Source: Symbiodinium natans
Lineage: Eukaryota > Sar > Dinophyceae > Suessiales > Symbiodiniaceae
Assembly: GCA_905221605.1 (NCBI GenBank)
Contig: CAJNDS010002116.1
Coordinates: 276,741-314,240, forward strand
Direction: 5' to 3'
Length of the DNA: 37,500 nucleotides
How positions within the stretch are numbered: position 1 is the stretch's first letter; every line of letters begins with the position of its first letter. The notes below the pieces were generated by a model. It was not told the origin of the DNA. It searched no databases and saw only the letters and a list, made by a program, of their open reading frames with translations. This document shows positions 10,782-18,100 of the stretch, piece by piece. The translations under genes were made by a program, and so were the position numbers.

Positions 10782-10922
10782 GGAACATCCCAAACTATCC
10801 TCATTGTCCATCAGCACAGGCCTCTGCTTTATGTACAGGGCGGCCGCTTACAGAGGAGGCGGCCGCTGGCATGAAGCCTCGGACAATGCAATTCTCTCCA
10901 CAAGAGGGGCTTGGGATGTTCC
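10782..10922. repeat. Fold-back element with GGAACATCCCAA / TTGGGATGTTCC ends
   Basis: Twelve-bp perfect inverted ends enclose about 117 bp with a second inverted pair (ATTGTCC / GGACAAT) and two GCGGCCGC sites. The same 12-mer terminates the elements at 22016-22124 and 25295-25398, but in the opposite sense (there TTGGGATGTTCC is outermost on the left). No target duplication recognised. Confidence 0.55.
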
Positions 10923-11220
10923 TGAACCCTAAACCCTAAACCCTAAACCCCGAAACCCTAAAACGGGGTACTACAATCCGTATGAACAACCGGTAATATA
11001 AGGGTGGACCATCCCAAAGAGGGGTCCATACATACGACGGGCAGTTGCTTTAGGGTTCGGGGCTTGGGGTTCATACGAAGGTCCCGATGCCCTACACCCT
11101 AAATCCTAAACTCAACGCCCCAAAACCCTAGCACTCTATGTGTCAGGTTATTTGGAGCCAGCAGGCTAAGCAAAACTACAATTCCAAAGCCCCAGGGTTT
11201 AGGCTTTAGGTTTAGGGTTT

Positions 11221-11225
11221 AGGGT
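11221..11225. repeat. Left target-site duplication AGGGT
   Basis: These five bases precede the 5' LTR and recur at 19557-19561 after the 3' LTR. Five bp is the usual duplication length for Copia integrases. The host array is itself periodic, so one-copy coincidences are possible. However, dropping the element plus one AGGGT gives a perfectly phased TTTAGGG array, which supports a true duplication. Confidence 0.85.
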
Positions 11226-11340
11226 TGCAAGCTGGAAGCTTGTGCCGCTCTCAAACGCTATCGTTGCGAGCACCTTTCGGTCCGAGCAAGCAGCTGGCAA
11301 AAAGGACTCCGCGTGTCTTGATCCAAGTGTGCTGCCTGCA
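11226..11340 (+). repeat. 5' LTR of the Copia element (115 bp)
   Basis: The LTR begins TGCAAGCTGG and ends GCTGCCTGCA, giving TG...CA termini with imperfect inverted ends (TGCA/TGCA). It matches 19442-19556 base for base. At 115 bp it is short for a Copia LTR, most of which are several hundred bp. No TATA box is visible, in keeping with dinoflagellate promoters, which generally lack TATA. The R/U5 boundaries cannot be placed from sequence. Confidence 0.95.
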
Positions 11341-11353
11341 TGGTAGCGGAGCC
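11341..11353 (+). promoter_or_regulatory. Primer binding site (initiator-Met tRNA type)
   Basis: TGGTAGCGGAGCC follows the 5' LTR with no gap. It is complementary to a tRNA 3' end GGCUCCGCUACCA, implying an acceptor stem with an A1:U72 pair, the hallmark of eukaryotic initiator Met tRNA. The typical plant Copia site, TGGTATCAGAGC, is similar in layout. The rest of the stretch to the ATG at 11449 is a short untranslated leader. Confidence 0.85.
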
Positions 11354-11448
11354 TCTTTAGACCAGAGGGTCTGGAGGTTCGTGTGAGAAAGGCGATAGCG
11401 CAGTGGTGGACAGCTTCCAGGGCCAGCTGTCCTCCACGACCAGACAGA

Positions 11449-13410
11449 ATGAGCGACCTACGCTTCAACAAGGATGGCGTGCCAATCTATGATGGATCGC
11501 CGGAGCTCTATGTCGCCTTCAGAAGAGCAGCACTGAACTATGCCGAGACGATAGAGTGGAAGAAGCGCAGTCTGGTTGGACCTCGTCTGCAAGCTGCACT
11601 GGAAGGTAGTGCTCGCTTGGCAGTGGAACACATGCCACCAGGTTGGGTATCACATGAGAAAGGTGCTGAGCAGCTTCTTGACTACCTGAAAAGACAGGTA
11701 CAGTCACCCACCCTGGCAGAAGCTGGCAGGACCATGTCGCGTTTCTTCTACGGCATCAAACGTCGTCGTGGTGAAGGCATGGCTGCTTGGATAGTTCGAC
11801 ATGATGAAGCACTGCTCGAGGCCAAGAGAACTTTGGCAGAGGCCATACAGGAGTATGGCCCGGGGAAGTCGAAGAACACCTCGAGTAGGGGCACCTCTGG
11901 AAAAGGAGGAGCCTGGACGTGGTCTCCACATCCAAGCCGGGTGTCCAGTCGGGCCCCCTCCGAGAATGGGGTGGCGCCTTCACCATCTCGTGACACCGGT
12001 GGTGAGACAGAGCGCGAAACACCCTTTGACGAGACGAGCGAGGAACATCCGACACATGAGGAGGAGGAAGTCGCCCCCGAGACCGAGGAAGCATGGCAGT
12101 CCAGCTGGTGGTCCAACTGGAAATGGTCTCCTCAGGCATGGTCAGATGGATATGCAGCAGAGGCATGGTCTGACTGGCGACAGAAAGAGACAATGAGCCA
12201 GAGGACCTGGGGTGTCTCCGAAGCAGCATCCGAACAGGCCGAGAAGTTTCTCCCAGACTTCGTGATAGCCTGGCTCCTGCTGCAGCGGTCTGGCCTAGAT
12301 GCAACGGAGAAGAGCGTCATCGTGGCCAACCTTAAGAACCAGTTCCGCATCGAGAAGGTGAAGGAGGCCTTGAAGCTGACATGGCCTGATGAGGAACTGA
12401 GAAGGCGGGATGCCGGAAAACATGCCGCGATGTTCACCTCCGAAGAAGACGCAATGCTCGCCGAGGAGGACGAGTTTGAGGAGACTGGTCCAGTGGAATG
12501 GGAGACTGCCGAGGAGGACTACGCGTACCAGGCCTTAGAGACCGAGGCCCATGAAGCCTATGCCGCGTTACAAGATGCAAGGCGAACTCTTCGAGACGCA
12601 CGGGAAAAACAGGCCATGATGCGCAAGAATCGCAGCTTCTATAGCGGCAAGGCCTCCGGCAAGGGAAAGGCCAGTGGAGCGTCAAGCTTCAATCGTCCTC
12701 CCGTGAAGTGCTTCAAGTGCGGAGGTCCCCATCTTCGACGAGACTGTCCAGAGCAGACTGGGCAATCCAAGACCGAGCAGGGAGTCCACTTCGTGTTCAA
12801 CACATGGCCTGAGGACGAAGGCAAGGAGGTCCCGGAAGCTGCAGAGCCAAGATGGCTACCGGAGACTGCCTTGGCCACCCAGGCGATGGATGAGAGCATG
12901 ATGGCCTTGGAGGATGTGGTCAAGCAGGGCAAGGCAATCATTGACGGCGGGGCGACAAGCAGCCTTGGGTCAGAAGATGCCTTGCAGCAGATTGCCTCTC
13001 TGAACTGGGCCAGCCAGGGGCAGGATGGCATCGAGATCATACCTGGAGAGGCCCCCTCGTTCAGATTCGGCAACAACGGACGACATGAATGCCTGTCAAC
13101 AGCCCTTCTTCAGACGCGAGTAGGTGGTGTTCCCAGCAAGATGAAGATCCACCTGCACGATATTCCTGGCCAACCAGTACTTCTGAGTGTGAAGGGTTTA
13201 CGGGCATTAGGTGCAGTGATTGATTTTGAGCGCAACGAAGCCATTTTTAGGAAAGTAGATCCCCGACGGGTCGCACGCCTGGAGACCACCGAGAGCGGGC
13301 ACCAGCTTTTTCCCTTGGCTGGTGATGTCCTTAAGGACGCCAGAGTCCGCCAAGAGCCTTTCGAGAGTTTGTGTGGGGATGCGACCCCGAGCGTCCCGTC
13401 GGACGAGTAG
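11449..13410 (+). CDS. Retrotransposon Gag and aspartic protease polyprotein (653 aa), ends in UAG
   Basis: The first ATG (11449) starts a dinoflagellate-type Copia Gag; the frame is open upstream but only from non-ATG codons. Residues 1-125 are the N-terminal Gag domain. Residues 130-260 are Ser/Thr/acidic-rich, with eight Trp in residues 216-243. A second helical Gag-like domain lies at about 265-325, followed by an acidic patch and a coiled-coil segment near 359-388. A zinc knuckle follows (C421, C424, H428, C433) with spacing CX2CX3HX4C, one residue shorter than the usual CX2CX4HX4C. The protease has the motif IDGGATSS, with catalytic Asp at residue 499, and a C-terminal segment near LHDIPGQPVLLSVKGLRALG. 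The product would assemble capsids and process the polyprotein. The same frame continues beyond the UAG into the oxygenase-like domain. Confidence 0.9.
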   Translation: MSDLRFNKDGVPIYDGSPELYVAFRRAALNYAETIEWKKRSLVGPRLQAALEGSARLAVEHMPPGWVSHEKGAEQLLDYLKRQVQSPTLAEAGRTMSRFFYGIKRRRGEGMAAWIVRHDEALLEAKRTLAEAIQEYGPGKSKNTSSRGTSGKGGAWTWSPHPSRVSSRAPSENGVAPSPSRDTGGETERETPFDETSEEHPTHEEEEVAPETEEAWQSSWWSNWKWSPQAWSDGYAAEAWSDWRQKETMSQRTWGVSEAASEQAEKFLPDFVIAWLLLQRSGLDATEKSVIVANLKNQFRIEKVKEALKLTWPDEELRRRDAGKHAAMFTSEEDAMLAEEDEFEETGPVEWETAEEDYAYQALETEAHEAYAALQDARRTLRDAREKQAMMRKNRSFYSGKASGKGKASGASSFNRPPVKCFKCGGPHLRRDCPEQTGQSKTEQGVHFVFNTWPEDEGKEVPEAAEPRWLPETALATQAMDESMMALEDVVKQGKAIIDGGATSSLGSEDALQQIASLNWASQGQDGIEIIPGEAPSFRFGNNGRHECLSTALLQTRVGGVPSKMKIHLHDIPGQPVLLSVKGLRALGAVIDFERNEAIFRKVDPRRVARLETTESGHQLFPLAGDVLKDARVRQEPFESLCGDATPSVPSDE

Positions 13411-13413
13411 GGA
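13408..13413 (+). promoter_or_regulatory. In-frame UAG, candidate stop-codon readthrough site
   Basis: The Gag-protease frame ends GAC GAG TAG GGA CAG and stays open in the same frame for another 569 codons. UAG followed by a purine-rich GGA context is the arrangement known for gammaretroviral gag-pol readthrough. A single nonsense mutation is the alternative, but the identical LTRs make decay after insertion less likely. I did not establish a downstream pseudoknot. Confidence 0.5.
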
Positions 13414-15120
13414 CAGCGCCTTCTGGTGGCATTTGGCGCGACCGTTCACCAGAAGGAAAAGGTTCTAGAAGCGCCAGTGGATGTGCATAGTGTGGATTTC
13501 TGTGGCCACTCTGAGAGAAGTAGCAAGAGTTTTTCGAACAGACAGGGAGACAGGGAAGTAGGAAAGATCAACATCATGTCATACTCCCGAAGAGAGTGTC
13601 TGGATCGCATAGAGGCTGAAGCTAAAGCACAATGGCATCGAAGTGACAACCCAAAGACCCGAAAGAGTTTCCTGAAGAGCATTCCGTGGCACACCCTTCA
13701 AAGAGAGTCCCAAAACCGTCCTGAAAAGGTAGTCCAGAGTCATCATCAGACGCGTCCTCCTGCATATGTCGTGTTTGGAGCATTCATGCATGGCGGAATC
13801 GTGGGAGTGACACGAGTGACCCAGGACATGCCTTTCCTCACCCGCCTGCTTGTCCAGGAAGTGCAATCTCTGTTTCCAGATTTCCAAGGTACTTCCGTGG
13901 CAGTTGCGTGTAATAATCTGTCACCTCCTCATCGGGATAGTCACAATCTGAAGGGGACATGTAACTGGGTCGTGCCTTTAGTTGTTCCCGAAAGTGGGGG
14001 TTCCTTGTGGGTTGAAGATGGTGAAGCGGGAGGTAAGGGTTCAGGCTTCGAGGTTCGCAAGTGTGGTCAGGTTGAGGTGAAGGGGTCGTCGCATGCAATA
14101 ACTTCTGGATTTCAGTTCCGGCCTCAGCTATGGCATGCAACAAACCCATGGAAAGGGGACAGGGCGATCATAGTAGGCTACTCCATCAGTGGACAGCAGA
14201 GACTGCAGCCTAAAGATAGAGTTTTGCTGCGAAACCGTGGTTTTCCCCTTCCCCGAAAAGACTTCAACCAGGTGTTGTGGAATCTCGAAGCGAGGCCTCT
14301 CAAGCACGATATCGAAGAAACTCCTAGTCCGCAAGGCGCAGGGTCGTGCAAGAATGACACGCCAGACAACTCGGAAGGAGATGCAGGAGAAGTTGCAGGC
14401 ATCGGCGAGACGCCGCCCACCAGCTGGACCAAGGTTCAGCTCAATGCCCGACTCTCCGAATTGACAGCCGAGCAGGAGGAGCTGGAAGAGACGATGACCA
14501 CAGAGAAGGACGTGGTGAAGATGATCAACCGCTGCAAGAAGAAGGTGGAACTGCAGGGGATGATGACAGACAACCAGCTCGAATACAGTGCCAACATGAC
14601 CATGGACCGCATGAAAAGCTTGCTCTTCCAGCACCTGATGGCGACTCGCGTGGTGCCAACGAGCAAGGAGTACATGGGGTTCGGCAAACACTCCAACCTC
14701 ACCTATGCGACCGTGATCAGCCAAGCTCCGAGCTATGCAAAGTGGTGCATTCAAACGGCGACCGAAGAGCCGGGAGCACATTGGCGATTGAAGAGGTTCG
14801 CCATGTGGGCCAATGGACTCAGCAAGACCGAGAAAGAAAAGATCCTCCAACAGGAGGACAAAGCGAGTGCCGGATCTCCGATCAGGACATGTCAACCTCC
14901 ACAAGCGGCGACAAGAGCATCCGGGAGCTCCCAGGGGCCCTCAACCGAGTCTTGGGTGATGGCTGCCACTCCGGGCGATGTCACCTCGGACTTGGAGATG
15001 GTGCCGGGCGAGGCCATGGAGCGGATCCGCAATCTCCAGAACGAGCTCCATCGTCTCCAGCAGGAGATGGCCAACCGCGAGACATCACCCATTCGCAAGG
15101 AGAAGAGTCCGCGCAGCTAG
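13411..15120 (+). CDS. TET/JBP-like 2OG-Fe(II) dioxygenase domain with coiled coils (middle frame of the retrotransposon)
   Basis: The frame continues from Gag-protease after the UAG; the first internal ATG is at 13576 (514 aa from there). Residue numbers below count from that ATG. A PHRDSHN motif supplies H119 and D121 (HxD), and WHATNPWKGDRAIIVGY supplies H187 and R196. The HxD to His distance is 66 residues, normal for double-stranded beta-helix oxygenases. Both motifs resemble animal TET proteins (HRD-x-HN, then HAT-x-P and Arg before a hydrophobic strand). Known family members oxidise 5-methylcytosine or thymine in DNA; the substrate here is unknown. Downstream are a charged coiled coil at about 291-340, a Trp-containing segment near 386-412 that I associate with dinoflagellate Copia proteins, and a second coiled coil at 481-503. 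The frame ends at TAG, overlapping the pol frame by 379 nt. Confidence 0.8.
   Translation, partial: GQRLLVAFGATVHQKEKVLEAPVDVHSVDFCGHSERSSKSFSNRQGDREVGKINIMSYSRRECLDRIEAEAKAQWHRSDNPKTRKSFLKSIPWHTLQRESQNRPEKVVQSHHQTRPPAYVVFGAFMHGGIVGVTRVTQDMPFLTRLLVQEVQSLFPDFQGTSVAVACNNLSPPHRDSHNLKGTCNWVVPLVVPESGGSLWVEDGEAGGKGSGFEVRKCGQVEVKGSSHAITSGFQFRPQLWHATNPWKGDRAIIVGYSISGQQRLQPKDRVLLRNRGFPLPRKDFNQVLWNLEARPLKHDIEETPSPQGAGSCKNDTPDNSEGDAGEVAGIGETPPTSWTKVQLNARLSELTAEQEELEETMTTEKDVVKMINRCKKKVELQGMMTDNQLEYSANMTMDRMKSLLFQHLMATRVVPTSKEYMGFGKHSNLTYATVISQAPSYAKWCIQTATEEPGAHWRLKRFAMWANGLSKTEKEKILQQEDKASAGSPIRTCQPPQAATRASGSSQGPSTESWVMAATPGDVTSDLEMVPGEAMERIRNLQNELHRLQQEMANRETSPIRKEKSPRS
14742..15120 (+). other. Overlap of middle and pol frames (candidate -1 frameshift region)
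   Basis: The upstream frame (codons starting at positions = 1 mod 3) overlaps the pol frame (0 mod 3) by 379 nt, so entering pol needs a -1 (or +2) shift. The upstream frame reads as real protein nearly to its stop, including the coiled coil at 15016-15084, so the shift probably lies near 15085-15117. I found no canonical X XXY YYZ heptamer in phase anywhere in the overlap; the nearest is A GAA AAG at 14835-14841. Reinitiation at ATG 14889 or 15228, or a separately trans-spliced mRNA, are alternatives. Confidence 0.5.
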
Positions 15121-18100
15121 GTGAGACGATCTCCTCAGAGGATGTAGCGGGGGAAGACTTAGCGCCCATTCAGAAGTTGCCCTTTCAAGTTGCCCGGTCT
15201 ATCGGTCAGGAATATGAGCGTAGCCTTATGTCCAGCATCGAAGAGTTAGCCCCTAGAGGTGTGATGTTGTTGGAGGTTGGGGGTTCTTCGGATAGTCATC
15301 TGAGGGTGGAGTGTGAGCGAGTGTTCGGAAAGGGCTCAGCGGTGAGTTTGTCCCAATGGAATGGAGGAGAGCTCGAGACCACCAAGGGAGTAGAATACAT
15401 TGTGCGTACCCTCAAGGAAACGAAGCCCAAAGTCCTTTGGATAAGTCCCGACAGTACTGCTTTCTCCCCGTGGCAGAAACTCAATCAGAGAAGTCATGAA
15501 CAGATCTCGAGGCTCCAAGCTAAACGGGAACAAGCTATGCTGCAGTATAAGGGCGTGGCTGAGATATTCCAAGCTGCACAGAAGCTGGGGATAACATGTG
15601 TTCTTGAAATGACAGAACACTGCGAGGCCTGGCAACAACCATGGTATCGGGCGCTGTCTAGGGAGCTTGAACTGTATGAAGGTGTGTGTCAGGGATGTCA
15701 GGTGAACTTGAGGGATTTTCAAGGAGCGATGTTGTGTAAAGGTTGGAGACTTGCTAGCACGGATGGAGCTCTGGTTCAGAACATGTCGCTGGTGTGTGAT
15801 GGTAGACACTCACGTGGTAGGTGTACTGGGGAGTCGTGTAAACAGACAGCGGGATACACTCGAGAGTTCGCACGCCGGGTGATCCGGTACATGGAGCGCA
15901 AGGCGAGTTGGTTCGAGACGGCTAAGGAATTGCAATCGGGTGAAGGCCTGTGCATGGCGGTTGAGGACAGTGATGAGTGCACGGCCAAAGAACCATCTCC
16001 CGAGAAGCTTCAGGACATATCATCAGAAAAGCGCAAGAAGATTTTCCAGCACTTGCGCAGGATTCACAATGCCACGGGTCACTGTAGTCTCCAGTATCTG
16101 ATAGGTAGCCTGAAGAAACGAGGTGCGAGCAAAGAGGTTCTTAGGTGTGCTGAAAATTTTCGATGTGATGTCTGTGCTGAACGCCGCCGACCGGACCCCC
16201 GAAGTCAAGCTACCCTCAACGAACTTGTTCCAAAATGGCATACTGTGCAGTGCGATGCTTTCTCATGGAACCATCCCGAAACCCAGGAAAAATGGCAAGT
16301 GATGATTGGGATTGACGAGGGCAGTCGATTGAGGGTTGCTCGGTTGCTGTTTCAACATCAGTCTCGTACTCCCGGAATGAAGGACTTCGTTGAATTTCTG
16401 GAGGGTAATTGGCTTCCTTACTTCGGAAAACCACAGGTGTTGAGATTGGATCCGGCGGGATGTTTCAGGAGTAAGGAGTTGGATTCGTACTTGTCTGAAC
16501 GGAGTATCGAGGTCCAACATATTCCTGCTGAAGCACACTGGCAGATTTCTCTTGCCGAACGAACAGCCCAAACCCTGAAGAATGTGATGTCAGCGTTAGT
16601 CTCCGAGCAACCTCAAATGAGTACCTCAGAAGCTTTAAGCCGAGCGCTGTGGGCAAGCAACAATAGGGATCAGTACCAGGGATATAGTCCTCTTCAACAT
16701 GCTTTCGGAAGGGCTCCTGACGAAATGGGGCACCTAGGCGAGAACAAACTGAGAGATATTCCTATTCTTACCGAACATGGGGTGTCGGCAGAGTTTGGCA
16801 ACAACGTGAGGACGATGCTCCTGGCTGAACGTACGTTTCTCGAAGAACAAGCCAAGGAACGTTTGCGAAGAGCAGAGCTGTCAGGCAACCGAGTCATGAA
16901 GAACTTTTGCCCTGGAGACCTGGTGTTTGTATGGCGGCGGATGACTCCCAAACAGGACGGGGGCCGACATTTCAAGGGAGGAGGATTTGTAGGTCCGTAC
17001 CGCGTTCTTGCGACGGAGAGTCGCGTAGGGGAGAAAGAAATCCGTCCCGGACATGTGATCTGGTTGTACAGGGGAGGTCAACTTATAAAGGCTTCGCCCC
17101 AACAGCTTAGACCTGCCTCTGAGCGCGAAGAGTCGTGGGCCGAACTTCAGGAAGGAGTCGATGTGCCATGGACCTTATCTGATAGCCTGAAAAAGCAGCC
17201 TCCCCACCAGTATGAAGATGTCACTCAAGATGCTCAGAACATGCCAAAACCACAGGAATGCGATGAAGAACATGAAGAACATCGTCCCTTGTATAGGATC
17301 ATAGGGAAGCAACATAACCCGCAGCGCATACAGGCCAGTCAGGTACACCACCGAAGCCGAAGTCCAAATAGGCGACCAGAGGACCCAAACAACAATCCGG
17401 AAGTTACCCCTAAGGGACGCCCCAATGGTTCTTCCTTGGATACTCGAAGTCGTAGTCCCCTGACGAGAGGTAGGCCCGTAGCCAGACAGGTTCCACTATC
17501 AACTGCTGATTTCATGGAGGAATGTGGCGTGGTGTTTCCAGCAGAGGAAAGCGCGTTCTGGGCACAGGAACGACAAGCAGTGACGATGGAGATTGAGCTG
17601 CCACATGTCAGCACCAAGAGGGGAAAGGAATGGGTTCGCGATTTGGGTTGCTATTTCGTGAAGCAGTTGCGAAAGAATGCCGTTGAGATTTCAGAAAAGC
17701 ATTTGACGCAGGCCGAGTATGAAGGGTTCCAGAAGGCTAAGCAGAAGGAAGTCAAGAATTTTATCGTCGCCCGAGCCTTCCAAAAACTTCCCTCCCACAT
17801 GAAACCCAGCAAGAACCAAATTCTCAAGATGCGCTGGATTCTGACTTGGAAGTTAGACGAAGGGATTCCCGAAAACGAAGTGTTAAAGAGAGACAGTCTT
17901 GGAAACCCATTGAAACCGAAGGCAAGGGCTGTGGTGTTGGGCTATATGGATCCCCAATACGAACATAGACCCACCAGTAGCCCAACTATGGGAAGAACCA
18001 CTCGTCAACTCTTCCTTCAACAATGTGCAAACGCTGGTTTCCAAGTGGAGAAAGGAGATATCAGCGGGGCATTCTTGCAGGGGGATGAGTTTGGACCCGA

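Larger units (their letters stand above)
9717..11220. other. Spacers with short telomere-like clusters upstream of the retrotransposon
   Basis: TTTAGGG at 9838-9905 and 11192-11225; CCCTAAA at 10030-10075, 10277-10353, 10726-10765 and 10925-10965. Also the poly-G run and the fold-back at 10782-10922. No gene supported. Confidence 0.6.

Noticed and set aside
11756-12304. 182-codon minus-strand frame
   Set aside because: Antisense shadow of Gag.
14128-14904. 258-codon minus-strand frame
   Set aside because: Antisense shadow of the oxygenase/coiled-coil frame; no domain and His/Leu-rich composition typical of an antisense frame.
15121-15138. GT...AG segment just after the middle-frame stop, as a mini-intron
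   Set aside because: At 18 nt it is too short, and being a multiple of three it would not correct the frame.
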